Shown here: positions 18,501 to 27,282 of the stretch, in pieces
How positions within the stretch are numbered: position 1 is the first letter of the stretch
Layout of the letters: each line of letters starts with the position of its first letter
Assembly (NCBI RefSeq): GCF_900105735.1
Contig: NZ_LT629793.1
Span: forward strand, 2,728,001-2,792,000
DNA length: 64,000 nucleotides
DNA from: Pseudomonas yamanorum
GTDB taxonomy: Bacteria; Pseudomonadota; Gammaproteobacteria; Pseudomonadales; Pseudomonadaceae
Reading direction: 5' to 3'
The notes under the pieces: model-generated
Databases searched by the model: none
Seen by the model: only the letters and a program-made list of their open reading frames with translations
Told to the model about the DNA's origin: nothing
Translations under genes and position numbers: made by a program

Positions 18501-18509
18501 CATGTCCAT
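12582..18509 (-). CDS. Giant protein of about nine degenerate ~215-residue repeats (DUF4329-like?)
   Basis: 1975 residues from ATG 18509 (a TTG at 18584 would add 25; upstream signal is weak for both). No signal peptide or membrane helix is seen. The chain is built from about nine divergent repeats. Each begins with a block like LGPAFVTDHDAAHWAHQQIG and GGLVFKRDDGMY, continues with a less conserved middle, then YLSTADGAQLAYDASG, a helical EMIQKVAGAGALSVLQPG and LWDVAGLVADTW. The pattern of DDAA helix, FKR-DG hairpin and PDG-x-x-x-Y strand resembles DUF4329, a JAB-related domain of Rhs-type proteins, but the HTH metal motif is replaced (for example ALYSSRAG). It may be a non-enzymatic scaffold or adhesin-like cytosolic protein; function unknown. 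Divergent from urtA. Confidence 0.85.
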   Translation of the reverse strand: MDMDSTHIQDDQAASMRRPVPHLGPAFVTDHDAAHWAHQQIGNRRETVFGGLVFKRDDGMYLPTVPVAGTATAFDFQSDLLKVDANRNFLAYEGHSVHALYSSRAGDGARRSAQIQHWTDAQRRLDRSFFPINILRIIIQVRRLCTRYYLSGFYGSLIQYESSGSATEASFLSKLMAAKPAADFDDYIAFINEAARAGYLRVIVANAELGGKPGQLLTPWTLNQTLSQIGQEALAPLASPVSRRWQDAVRAVLPPLGFARQESHFGYLYKSASNQFVAEFPSDELKAAFALTSGKLSLPKVHKADSEFLTFGIYCSLSPQAKPTVAKESWLAENFFPASALAAVAMMAGTDDLGLHFYLRANDGALLMYHCTGSQAQSRLFANYGAEIDRRLKDGTLSPSEFVRQVAAVGTLTVVEPGRVWDKAGVVGPQWRAFAKVHASLSPAFVTADDAARYLHYTVGSPHGSFLQAYIFKRSDGLFVASRLSDPDTWRSLWGGALPADNAVTRVELEGHQLVGEFNRPVYDLAEVRANYPQKTSRQLALLISTPSTQAIDMTLVFSDQIKVLYTSGTNGTLIKYAVSGSRAEREFGEYLARVERDGQGVARVQGFDGTREGLIKELVKLGELTVLLADETWYNVQGRVPATWEPETPFAAAAPINAPLSWVFTDLATAARYAHDRMQATADGRRVGCILKHSSAEQYVVSEPCAPIPAGEALFELANVFRNAGLPPGFALRGWYCRSEPDATGIAAEPWLYEAFIDTTDFAQGIAALRIHPESNPAFYLSTADGAQLAYDASGSAEESQLYQVLPDGRVTDNGLGDELRAATVTPHEMIQKVAGAGALSVLQPGTLWDVAGLVADTWRPYALAPRPQLSRGFLQIEDAARHAHGQIGSWREGEYCGYILQRPDGLYVATEPLPASDAGRFAQGVVYPQDVKGRSLLPPRHVLKAVYGSSRGVSLLEPERLQRPGWSRDDACLEAQMFSALDVHTLIRKRQQVSVAYLSGAEDCLLAYDLIDSPAQASLFKALDPSPQRSPAALNLANGTLTAMEWIRQVAAAGSVRVVLGNPLWGAPGLITEHWQPRLPILRRERTELVAYGPACASAADAARALHTRLDHEAPTQTGFGFMLKHRDQDAFVCSELVPAWDKAGLFALNAVFAVDDDGEFIYPAGYQLHALVYRRNWMPQGLTTAEHWLAQHFISAADLASATVEAKRQRETGALTGLPVFISTLDQALLQVQTPVSSTLFNPVRQPSGVFEDVQTLMASGQLSAIGFVNEVAKLSWLSVLVPSECWGLAGKLDVSQAPWTAFANFMRRPLSPLFSHQADAVRYAHQQLGTQRDTLHGGLVLQRNGKFVATLAVPVLSEDFDPNVILPGLDVSQALLAPGWKMVARYRSRPARVLGFWLPSEENAVYQNLFSTNVLGTALKSGHLWTHEYLLTPDGSLIGFSTQDVERSLLAPAQRNEATQLLSHLETSLAPNSLALHDPYSNAVEQQMRSGRKSPTELVNQLARVGTLQVLEGGPLWGTAQRVLPGWMPGLAYVAPQTAVHAVADRQLGPVFKHADDAARHGHQYAQARTELSFGVILKSSDNGHFVACAPVKGDDLGFALDRAFLRGQLPIGYSLQGLYLRLPQRAAPELPQAEGYAQLMAPAVVLAALSFSRVAQSERFLALYVSCPDGSLFRYQAVQIDPDWDSSRRQAAYLKHLNSRGSIDSHVLKLVESGELRVLDSSPFWDALLPRIKRLATTLAVLDTRLALGPLCAHPDDAARLAWQQVVPLAHQPRLGALLGNGDSDTFIAVQPVADPGPSVAVGLRPDTPAYKALFEGIMNLGYPSTSTRYPAGYKVMGVQQLFKLDTERQHLGDRYEEGLAHNFIAQKEIRGFIEMLRQGKIAGARYYFTPVHGALIVYEPSYHADESQLLRDDWIDEDTGVMKVKPSEVIRRLATSGKLTILETDRFWQPRSQVARRLLQAFKQADQGV

Positions 18510-18631
18510 CGCCACTTGAGTGAAGTTAAGAAAACTGACGCTGTCCCTGGGTTGCCGAGGGCGCCAGGCAGGCTTCACTTTCAAGGGTTTGGCTGGACGC
18601 AGGCATTAGATAGTTAAGGCTCGGGGCATCA

Positions 18632-18648
18632 GGCACCATCAGGGTGCG
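18632..18648. promoter_or_regulatory. NtrC-like enhancer site 1 (urtA)
   Basis: GCACC-N5-GGTGC (18633-18647) matches the NtrC consensus TGCACC-N5-GGTGCA in both arms. It lies about 105 bp upstream of the -24/-12 promoter, the usual range for an NtrC enhancer. Confidence 0.65.
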
Positions 18649-18673
18649 CCTGCGCGCACACGCCGCCGGGAAT

Positions 18674-18690
18674 GGCGCCGCATTGGTGCA
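18674..18690. promoter_or_regulatory. NtrC-like enhancer site 2 (urtA)
   Basis: GCGCC-N5-GGTGC followed by A (18675-18690), one base from the canonical arm. Its centre lies 42 bp from that of site 1, four helical turns, so both sites face the same side of the DNA as expected for cooperative NtrC binding. Confidence 0.6.
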
Positions 18691-18743
18691 TCGCCCACCC
18701 CCACAGACCGATCACAGCTCGCGCGCACCACGATTGCGCGCCC

Positions 18744-18759
18744 CGGCACAGCCTTTGCA
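18744..18759 (+). promoter_or_regulatory. Sigma54 (-24/-12) promoter of the urt-ure unit
   Basis: CGGCACAGCCTTTGCA: GG at 18745-18746 and GC at 18757-18758 with exactly ten bases between, and the TTGCA of the -12 element. The predicted transcript would begin near 18770, about 30 bases before urtA. Confidence 0.65.
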
Positions 18760-18800
18760 ATCACTCCCTCATCACATCATTGAGTCATGGAGATTGCACA

Positions 18801-20066
18801 ATGAAGCGTCGCAGCTTGATCAAGGCTTTCACACTGTCGGCATCCATCGCCGCGATGGGCATGACCTGGACGGTGCAGGCCGCCGAGACCATCAAGGTCG
18901 GCATTCTGCACTCGCTGTCCGGGACCATGGCGATCTCCGAGACCTCGCTGAAAGACATGGCGCTGATGACCATCGACGAGATCAACGCCAAGGGCGGCGT
19001 GAACGGCAAGATGCTTGAACCGGTAGTGGTGGACCCGGCTTCCAACTGGCCGCTGTTCGCTGAAAAGGGCCGCCAGTTGCTGACCCAGGACAAGGTCGCC
19101 GTGGTGTTCGGTTGCTGGACCTCGGTGTCGCGCAAATCGGTATTGCCGGTGTTCAAAGAACTCAACGGCCTGCTGTTCTACCCGGTGCAATACGAAGGCG
19201 AAGAGATGTCGCCGAACGTGTTCTATACCGGTGCGGCGCCGAACCAGCAGGCGATCCCGGCGGTTGAATACCTGATGAGCGAAGAAGGCGGCGGCGCCAA
19301 GCGCTTCTTCCTGCTGGGCACCGACTACGTGTACCCGCGCACCACCAACAAGATTCTGCGTTCGTTCCTGCACTCCAAGGGCGTAGCCGATAAAGACATC
19401 GAAGAGGTCTACACCCCGTTCGGCCACAGCGATTACCAGACCATCGTGGCCAACATCAAAAAGTTCTCGGCCGGTGGCAAGACCGCCGTGATCTCCACCG
19501 TGAATGGCGACTCCAACGTGCCGTTCTACAAAGAGCTGGCGAACCAGGGCCTGAAGGCTACCGACGTACCGGTAGTCGCCTTCTCCGTGGGTGAAGAAGA
19601 ACTGCGCGGCATCGACACCAAGCCGCTGGTGGGCAACCTCGCCGCCTGGAACTACTTCCAGTCGGTGGAGAACCCGGTGAACAAGAAATTCGTCGCCGAC
19701 TGGAAAGCCTACGCCAAGGCCCACAACCTGCCGGGCGCGGACAAAGCCGTGACCAACGACCCGATGGAAGCCACCTACGTGGGCATCCACATGTGGGCGC
19801 AGGCGGTGGAGAAAGCCAAGTCCACCGACGTCGACAAAGTGCGTGAAGCCATGGCCGGGCAGACCTTTGCCGCGCCGTCCGGCTTCACCCTGACCATGGA
19901 CAAGACCAACCACCACCTGCACAAGCCGGTGATGATCGGTGAGATCCAGTCTGACGGGCAGTTCTCGGTGGTGTGGCAGACCCAGGAGCCAATTCGGGCG
20001 CAACCGTGGAGCCCGTACATTCCGGGGAATGACAAAAAGCCGGATTACGCCGTCAAGAGCAACTAA
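18801..20066 (+). CDS. urtA: Urea ABC transporter substrate-binding protein UrtA
   Basis: 421 residues. Signal peptide through AAMGMTWTVQA; mature protein starts AETIKVGILHSLSGTMAISE, the hallmark of UrtA/AmiC-type binding proteins. FGCWTSVSRKSVLPVFKE and LFYPVQYEGEE are strongly conserved UrtA segments. It binds urea (or short amides) in the periplasm and delivers it to UrtBC. First gene of urtABCDE, directly behind the sigma54 promoter with NtrC-like enhancers, so expression should rise on nitrogen limitation. Confidence 0.96.
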   Translation: MKRRSLIKAFTLSASIAAMGMTWTVQAAETIKVGILHSLSGTMAISETSLKDMALMTIDEINAKGGVNGKMLEPVVVDPASNWPLFAEKGRQLLTQDKVAVVFGCWTSVSRKSVLPVFKELNGLLFYPVQYEGEEMSPNVFYTGAAPNQQAIPAVEYLMSEEGGGAKRFFLLGTDYVYPRTTNKILRSFLHSKGVADKDIEEVYTPFGHSDYQTIVANIKKFSAGGKTAVISTVNGDSNVPFYKELANQGLKATDVPVVAFSVGEEELRGIDTKPLVGNLAAWNYFQSVENPVNKKFVADWKAYAKAHNLPGADKAVTNDPMEATYVGIHMWAQAVEKAKSTDVDKVREAMAGQTFAAPSGFTLTMDKTNHHLHKPVMIGEIQSDGQFSVVWQTQEPIRAQPWSPYIPGNDKKPDYAVKSN

Positions 20067-20080
20067 GACCGACTCGGTCT

Positions 20081-20174
20081 AAATGTGGGAGCGGGCTTGC
20101 TCGCGAAAGCGGTGTGTCAGTCGACGCATCCGAAACTGAGCCAGCGCTTTCGCGAGCAAGCCCGCTCCCACATT
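20081..20174. repeat. REP doublet between urtA and urtB
   Basis: Inverted pair of GTGGGAGCGGGCTTGC-type REPs. Position after the binding-protein gene suggests it could stabilise urtA mRNA and raise UrtA over the membrane subunits. Confidence 0.9.
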
Positions 20175-20200
20175 GTCCGTGCATGATCAGGACATTTTGT

Positions 20201-21703
20201 ATGCCCACTGCCCTATATCGCTTCATCCTCGCCGCCCTGCTGTTGCTGCCCTTCGCCGCACACGCCAGCGACGCCGAAGACTTCATCAACGCCAACCCGA
20301 TGCAACAAGCCAAGCTGCTCCAGGACTGGGCCGCCCAGCCCGACCCGGCGCGCATCGAGTTGGTGGACGCCCTGCAACAAGGCCAGATCACGGTCAACGG
20401 TGAGACCAAAACCGTACGCCTGAACAACCGCCTGCGCGGCCTGATCGACAACGTGCAAGCCAGCCAGGAATTGCTCGCCGCCGACCCCAAGGTGCGCCTT
20501 GCCGCCGCCCAGACTCTGCAAAAAAGCGCACAACCTGCGCAGCTGAAATTCCTCGACCAGCAACTCGCCGGCGAAACCAATGACGACGTACACGTTGCCC
20601 TCAGCCTCGCCCTGGCCAACCTGCAACTGGTAGACCCCGACCCGGCCGTGCGCTTGGCCGCCGTGCGCTTGCTCGGTGGCACCGGCGACCCGCTGGCCCG
20701 CACTCGCCTGGAAGCCCTGCTCGCCCCCGGCGTCGAAGCCGACGCCACGGTACACACCGCCGCCGAAACCAGCCTCGCTCAGGTCAAACGCAAACTGATG
20801 GTGGGCGAGATTCTCGGCCAGGCCTTCAGCGGCATGTCCCTGGGTTCGATCCTGCTGCTGGCAGCGCTCGGCCTGGCGATCACCTTCGGCTTGCTCGGGG
20901 TGATCAACATGGCCCACGGCGAGATGCTGATGCTCGGCGCCTACTCCACCTATGTGGTGCAGTTACTGATGCAGCGCTACGTGCCCCAGGCCATCGAGTT
21001 CTACCCGCTGATCGCGCTGCCGGTGGCGTTTTTTGTCACCGCCGCCATCGGCATGGCCCTGGAGCGCACGGTGATTCGTCACCTCTACGGCCGCCCACTG
21101 GAAACCCTGCTCGCCACCTGGGGCATCAGCCTCATGCTGATCCAGTTGGTGCGCCTGGTGTTCGGCGCGCAGAACGTTGAAGTGGCCAACCCCGAGTGGC
21201 TGTCCGGTGGGATCCAGGTGCTGCCCAATCTGGTGCTGCCGTACAACCGCATCGTGATCATCGCCTTCGCGCTGTTTGTGGTGGTGCTGACCTGGCTGCT
21301 GCTGAACAAGACACGCCTGGGCCTCAACGTGCGGGCTGTGACCCAGAACCGCAACATGGCAGCCTGCTGCGGCGTGCCCACCGGGCGCGTAGACATGCTC
21401 GCCTTTGGCCTCGGTTCCGGCATCGCCGGCCTCGGCGGTGTTGCCCTGAGCCAGATCGGCAACGTCGGCCCGGACCTCGGCCAGAGCTACATCATCGACT
21501 CGTTCCTGGTGGTGGTGCTCGGCGGCGTCGGCCAGTTGGCCGGTAGCGTCATGGCCGCCTTCGGCTTAGGGATAGCCAACAAGATTCTCGAACCGCAGAT
21601 CGGTGCCGTACTCGGCAAGATCCTGATCCTCGCGCTGATCATTCTGTTCATCCAGAAACGCCCGCAAGGACTCTTCGCACTGAAAGGACGGGTGATCGAC
21701 TGA
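20201..21703 (+). CDS. urtB: Urea ABC transporter permease UrtB
   Basis: 500 residues. Signal peptide (FILAALLLLPFAAHA), an extracytoplasmic domain of about 180 residues typical of UrtB, then a LivH-like permease domain with about eight helices (ITFGLLGVINMAHGEMLMLG; VLGGVGQLAGSVMAA). ATG 20201 follows AGGA; upstream frame continuation is REP DNA. The stop TGA shares a base with the urtC start (TGATG). Confidence 0.96.
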   Translation: MPTALYRFILAALLLLPFAAHASDAEDFINANPMQQAKLLQDWAAQPDPARIELVDALQQGQITVNGETKTVRLNNRLRGLIDNVQASQELLAADPKVRLAAAQTLQKSAQPAQLKFLDQQLAGETNDDVHVALSLALANLQLVDPDPAVRLAAVRLLGGTGDPLARTRLEALLAPGVEADATVHTAAETSLAQVKRKLMVGEILGQAFSGMSLGSILLLAALGLAITFGLLGVINMAHGEMLMLGAYSTYVVQLLMQRYVPQAIEFYPLIALPVAFFVTAAIGMALERTVIRHLYGRPLETLLATWGISLMLIQLVRLVFGAQNVEVANPEWLSGGIQVLPNLVLPYNRIVIIAFALFVVVLTWLLLNKTRLGLNVRAVTQNRNMAACCGVPTGRVDMLAFGLGSGIAGLGGVALSQIGNVGPDLGQSYIIDSFLVVVLGGVGQLAGSVMAAFGLGIANKILEPQIGAVLGKILILALIILFIQKRPQGLFALKGRVID

Positions 21704-22782
21704 TGAACCAGCCATTGATGCTCACGGCCGCGCAAAAGGCCGGCCCCAAGGTGACCGTCGCGGTCGGTGCAGTGGTACTGATTCTGCTGCTGGCGCTGCC
21801 GTTGTTCTCGCTGTTGTCACCGGAAAACCCGCTGCACGTTTCCGCCTATACGTTGACGTTGGTGGGCAAGATTCTGTGCTACGCCATTGTCGCCCTGGCC
21901 CTGGATCTGGTGTGGGGTTATGCCGGGATGTTGTCCCTCGGCCACGGCCTGTTTTTTGCGCTGGGCGGTTATGCCATGGGCATGTACCTGATGCGCCAGG
22001 CGTCCGGCGATGAGCTGCCGGCGTTCATGACCTTTTTGTCGTGGACCGAGTTGCCGTGGTACTGGACCGGCACCAGCCACTTCCTTTGGGCGATGTGCCT
22101 GGTGGTGTTGGCGCCGGGCTTGCTGGCGCTGGTGTTCGGGTTCTTCGCCTTCCGCTCGCGGATCAAGGGCGTGTACTTCTCGATCATGACTCAGGCCCTG
22201 ACCTTCGCCGGGATGCTGCTGTTCTTCCGCAACGAGACCGGGTTTGGCGGCAATAACGGCTTTACCAATTTCCGCAGCATCCTCGGGTTTGGCATCACCG
22301 AACCGGGCACGCGGGCGGTGCTGTTTGTGGCCACCGTGGCGTTGCTGGTGGCGAGCCTGTACATCGGCTGGCGCCTGGCCCAGAGCAAGTTTGGTCGGGT
22401 GCTGACGGCACTGCGGGATGCGGAAAATCGCCTGATGTTCTGCGGCTACGACCCACGTGGCTTCAAGCTGTTCGTGTGGGTGTTGAGCGCGGTGCTGTGT
22501 GGTTTGGCGGGCGCGTTGTATGTGCCGCAAGTAGGCATCATCAACCCCAGCGAAATGTCGCCGACCAACTCCATCGAGGCCGCTGTGTGGGTGGCCCTCG
22601 GCGGGCGCGGAACCTTGATCGGCCCGCTGCTGGGCGCCGGTGTGGTCAACGGAATGAAAAGCTGGTTCACCGTGGCGTTTCCTGAGTACTGGCTGTTCTT
22701 CCTCGGTGCGCTGTTCATCATCGTCACCCTGTATTTGCCCAAGGGTGTGATTGGCCTGCTGAAGAAAAGGGGCGACCAATGA
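21703..22782 (+). CDS. urtC: Urea ABC transporter permease UrtC
   Basis: 359 residues, LivM-like with about nine helices. YAIVALALDLVWGYAGMLSL and GHGLFFALGGYAMGMYLM mark the family; KGVYFSIMTQALTF and the VWVALGGRGTLIGPLLGA coupling region follow. Partner of UrtB in the inner-membrane channel. Start overlaps urtB by one base and the stop overlaps urtD (ATGA), so the three are translationally coupled. Confidence 0.96.
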   Translation: MNQPLMLTAAQKAGPKVTVAVGAVVLILLLALPLFSLLSPENPLHVSAYTLTLVGKILCYAIVALALDLVWGYAGMLSLGHGLFFALGGYAMGMYLMRQASGDELPAFMTFLSWTELPWYWTGTSHFLWAMCLVVLAPGLLALVFGFFAFRSRIKGVYFSIMTQALTFAGMLLFFRNETGFGGNNGFTNFRSILGFGITEPGTRAVLFVATVALLVASLYIGWRLAQSKFGRVLTALRDAENRLMFCGYDPRGFKLFVWVLSAVLCGLAGALYVPQVGIINPSEMSPTNSIEAAVWVALGGRGTLIGPLLGAGVVNGMKSWFTVAFPEYWLFFLGALFIIVTLYLPKGVIGLLKKRGDQ

Positions 22783-23639
22783 GGATCACAGCGACGGCCG
22801 AATTTATGCTCGAACCTATCCTTGAACCCAACAAAGACCAGGGCAGCGCCCGCGATGCCATCGGCCTCGGCCAGGCTGCGGGTAAAGGCCTGAACACCCG
22901 CCACGGCACCATCCTGACCCTGGAAGACATCAGCGTCAGCTTCGACGGCTTCAAGGCGTTGAACGACTTGAACCTGTACATCGGCGTCGGCGAATTGCGC
23001 TGCATCATCGGCCCCAACGGCGCGGGCAAGACCACGCTGATGGACGTGATCACCGGCAAGACCCGGCCCAGCCACGGCAAGGCCTGGTTCGGCGAAACCC
23101 TGGACCTGACGAGCATGAGCGAAGTGCAGATCGCCCAGGCCGGCATCGGTCGCAAGTTCCAGAAGCCCACGGTATTCGAAGCCCTCAGCGTGTTCGAAAA
23201 CCTCGAGCTGGCGCAGAAGACCGACAAGTCGGTGTGGGCCAGCCTGCGGGCGCGTTTGAGCGGCGAGCAGAAAGACCGCATCAGCGAAGTCCTCGACACC
23301 ATCCGCCTGACCGCCTCGGTCAACCGCCCCGCCGGTTTGCTGTCCCACGGCCAGAAGCAGTTCCTGGAAATCGGCATGCTGCTGATGCAGGACCCGCAAC
23401 TGTTGCTGCTGGACGAACCGGTGGCCGGCATGACCGACGCCGAAACCGAGTTCACCGCCGAGCTGTTCAAGCGCCTGGCGGGCAAGCACTCGCTGATGGT
23501 GGTGGAGCACGACATGGGCTTTGTCGGCTCGATTGCCGACCACGTGACAGTGTTGCACCAGGGCAGCGTGCTGGCCGAAGGGTCGCTGGAACAGGTGCAG
23601 GAAAATGAGCGGGTGATCGAGGTTTACCTCGGTCGCTGA
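22779..23639 (+). CDS. urtD: Urea ABC transporter ATPase UrtD
   Basis: 286 residues, with an N-terminal extension of about 45 residues before the ATPase core. Walker A GPNGAGKTT, Q-loop RKFQKP, variant signature LSHGQKQ (usual in UrtD), Walker B LLLLDEP, switch VVEHD. LivG-like cassette energising UrtBC. Overlaps urtC by four bases. Confidence 0.95.
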   Translation: MRITATAEFMLEPILEPNKDQGSARDAIGLGQAAGKGLNTRHGTILTLEDISVSFDGFKALNDLNLYIGVGELRCIIGPNGAGKTTLMDVITGKTRPSHGKAWFGETLDLTSMSEVQIAQAGIGRKFQKPTVFEALSVFENLELAQKTDKSVWASLRARLSGEQKDRISEVLDTIRLTASVNRPAGLLSHGQKQFLEIGMLLMQDPQLLLLDEPVAGMTDAETEFTAELFKRLAGKHSLMVVEHDMGFVGSIADHVTVLHQGSVLAEGSLEQVQENERVIEVYLGR

Positions 23640-23645
23640 TGCTTC

Positions 23646-23733
23646 ATGTGGGAGCTGGCTTGCCTGCGATGGCATCGACACGGTGCAGCTGATACACCGA
23701 GTCGCCTGTATCGCAGGCAAGCCAGCTCCCACA
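23646..23733. repeat. REP doublet between urtD and urtE
   Basis: Inverted pair of the GTGGGAGCTGGCTTGCC type, within the urt operon and directly before the urtE ribosome binding site. Confidence 0.9.
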
Positions 23734-23755
23734 AGGAATTGAGGAGATTTTGAAC

Positions 23756-24454
23756 ATGCTGCAAGTCGACAAGCTGCACCAGTACTACGGCGGTAGCCAC
23801 ATCCTGCGCGGGCTTTCCTTTGAGGTAAAAGTCGGCGAAGTCACCTGCCTGCTGGGCCGCAATGGCGTGGGCAAGACCACCTTGCTCAAGTGCCTGATGG
23901 GCTTGCTGCCGGCCAAGGAAGGTGCGGTGAACTGGGAAGGCAAGGCCATTACCGGCTTCAAGCCGCACCAGCGGGTGCACGCCGGTATCGCTTACGTGCC
24001 CCAGGGCCGGGAGATTTTTGGCCGCCTGACAGTGGAAGAAAACCTGCTGATGGGCCTGTCACGCTTCCCTGGCTCCGAGGCCAAAGAGGTGCCGGCCTTC
24101 ATCTACGAGCTGTTCCCGGTGCTGCTGCAAATGAAGCAACGCCGGGGCGGTGACTTGTCCGGCGGCCAGCAACAGCAGCTGGCTATCGGCCGGGCCCTGG
24201 CCAGCCGCCCGCGCCTGCTGATCCTCGACGAACCCACCGAAGGCATCCAGCCGTCGGTGATCAAGGAGATCGGCGCGGTGATCAAGAAGCTCGCGGCACG
24301 CGGTGACATGGCGATTCTGCTGGTGGAGCAGTTCTATGATTTTGCCGCTGAACTGGCCGACCAGTACCTGGTGATGTCCCGAGGCGAAATCGTCCAGCAG
24401 GGGCGTGGAGAAAATATGGAAAGCGAGGGTGTGCGCGGGCTCGTTACGATCTAA
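23756..24454 (+). CDS. urtE: Urea ABC transporter ATPase UrtE
   Basis: 232 residues. Walker A GRNGVGKTT, Q-loop YVPQGREIFG, signature LSGGQQQQ, Walker [16 protein letters not shown], switch LVEQ. LivF-like second cassette. ATG 23756 has GAGGAG about nine bases upstream; a TTG six bases earlier is less likely. Only 30 bp separate it from ureD, so urea import and urease genes are probably one transcript. Confidence 0.95.
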   Translation: MLQVDKLHQYYGGSHILRGLSFEVKVGEVTCLLGRNGVGKTTLLKCLMGLLPAKEGAVNWEGKAITGFKPHQRVHAGIAYVPQGREIFGRLTVEENLLMGLSRFPGSEAKEVPAFIYELFPVLLQMKQRRGGDLSGGQQQQLAIGRALASRPRLLILDEPTEGIQPSVIKEIGAVIKKLAARGDMAILLVEQFYDFAAELADQYLVMSRGEIVQQGRGENMESEGVRGLVTI

Positions 24455-24484
24455 TCTGTAGCGTCCTAACGATAAGCACTGACC

Positions 24485-25324
24485 ATGACCCTACCTGCCC
24501 CCACCGCGCTGTTCACCCCCAGCTGGCACGCCGAGCTGGAACTCGGCTACGCGTGCTTCGGCGACACCACGCGCCCGGTGATGCGCCGTCACCTCGGCCC
24601 GCTGCGGGTGCAAAAGCACCTGTACGCCGAAGGCCCCGAGGTGTGCCAGCACATCATCGTGCACCCGCCGGGCGGGATTGCCGGCGGTGATCGCCTCGAC
24701 ATCACGGCCCATGTCGCCGAAGGCGCCTGGGCGCAACTGACCAGCCCCGGCGCGGCCAAGTGGTACCGCGCCGGCGGGCCGGCCTATCAGAAACTGGAGC
24801 TGACGGTTGAGGCGGGTGCGACGCTGGAATGGCTGCCGCAGGAGACCATCGTGTTCAGCGCCGCCCAGGCCGAACTCACCACTCGCATCGACCTGCAAGG
24901 CGATGCCCGGCTGTTTTACTGGGACGTAGTCGCCCTGGGGCGCCCCGCCAGCGGCGAGCGTTTCGACCTCGGGCACTTCCAGTCGCACCTGGATATCCGC
25001 CGCGACGGCCAGTTGATTTGGCATGAACGCCAGCGCATTGTGGGCGCCGACGGTTTGCTCGACTCGCCCATCGGGCTGGATGGGCAACCGGTGTTTGCGA
25101 CCTTGCTGGTGACCGGCGAAATCGACCCTGAACTGCTCGAACAATGCCGCTCCCTGCCCCACGCGGTACGCGGCGACCTGACCCAATTGCCCGGCCTGCT
25201 GGTGGCCCGCTGCCTGGCCAGTGAAGCGCTGCTGGCGCGAGCTTGGCTGATCGCGCTGTGGCGCCTGCTGCGCCCGGCCGTACTGGGCCGCGAGGCGGTA
25301 TCACCGAGAATCTGGAGCACATGA
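24485..25324 (+). CDS. ureD: Urease accessory protein UreD
   Basis: 279 residues. Family segments: [20 protein letters not shown] then [22 protein letters not shown], and [11 protein letters not shown]. UreD is the scaffold that binds apo-urease and recruits UreF and UreG for nickel insertion and lysine carbamylation. Those partners are 30 kb away at 53.9-55.7 kb. Separated from ureA by a REP doublet. Confidence 0.95.
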   Translation: MTLPAPTALFTPSWHAELELGYACFGDTTRPVMRRHLGPLRVQKHLYAEGPEVCQHIIVHPPGGIAGGDRLDITAHVAEGAWAQLTSPGAAKWYRAGGPAYQKLELTVEAGATLEWLPQETIVFSAAQAELTTRIDLQGDARLFYWDVVALGRPASGERFDLGHFQSHLDIRRDGQLIWHERQRIVGADGLLDSPIGLDGQPVFATLLVTGEIDPELLEQCRSLPHAVRGDLTQLPGLLVARCLASEALLARAWLIALWRLLRPAVLGREAVSPRIWST

Positions 25325-25349
25325 AGATCAAAAGTCGACCCTGCTCCCC

Positions 25350-25436
25350 GTGGGAGACGGGCTTGCCCGCGATGGCATCACCTCGGTACATCAGACATAC
25401 CGAGTCGCCCGCATCGCAGGCAAGCCAGCTCCCACA
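25350..25436. repeat. REP doublet between ureD and ureA (mixed arms)
   Basis: Left arm GTGGGAGACGGGCTTGCCCG, right arm of the GCAGGCAAGCCAGCTCCCAC type; the arms are of different subtypes and imperfectly complementary. Confidence 0.85.
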
Positions 25437-25499
25437 TAAAGCAGCTTTCACATCGGATCTTCAGTGTTTTTATGAATGTTGTTTGAAGGACTTTGAACG

Positions 25500-25802
<303 letters not shown>

Positions 25803-25811
25803 GGTCCGGCC

Positions 25812-27171
<1,360 letters not shown>

Positions 27172-27177
27172 GGCCTC

Positions 27178-27246
27178 ATCGCAGGCAAGCCAGCTCCCAC
27201 CTTTGGAATGCATTCCCCTGTGGGAGCTGGCTTGCCTGCGAAAGCG
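27178..27246. repeat. REP doublet between ureB and ureC
   Basis: Inverted pair of the GCAGGCAAGCCAGCTCCCAC type with a short spacer, ending 36 bp before ureC. The fourth REP doublet inside the urt-ure unit. Confidence 0.9.
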
Positions 27247-27282
27247 ACTTCACATTCAACACAAATTTCTCAGGGCAAACAC

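Noticed and set aside
27208..27282. N-terminal extension of ureC
   Set aside because: The extension translates REP DNA; UreC homologues start at [15 protein letters not shown]. The same reasoning removed REP-derived extensions of the ABC ATPase (9729), urtB (20114) and the PepSY gene (5976).
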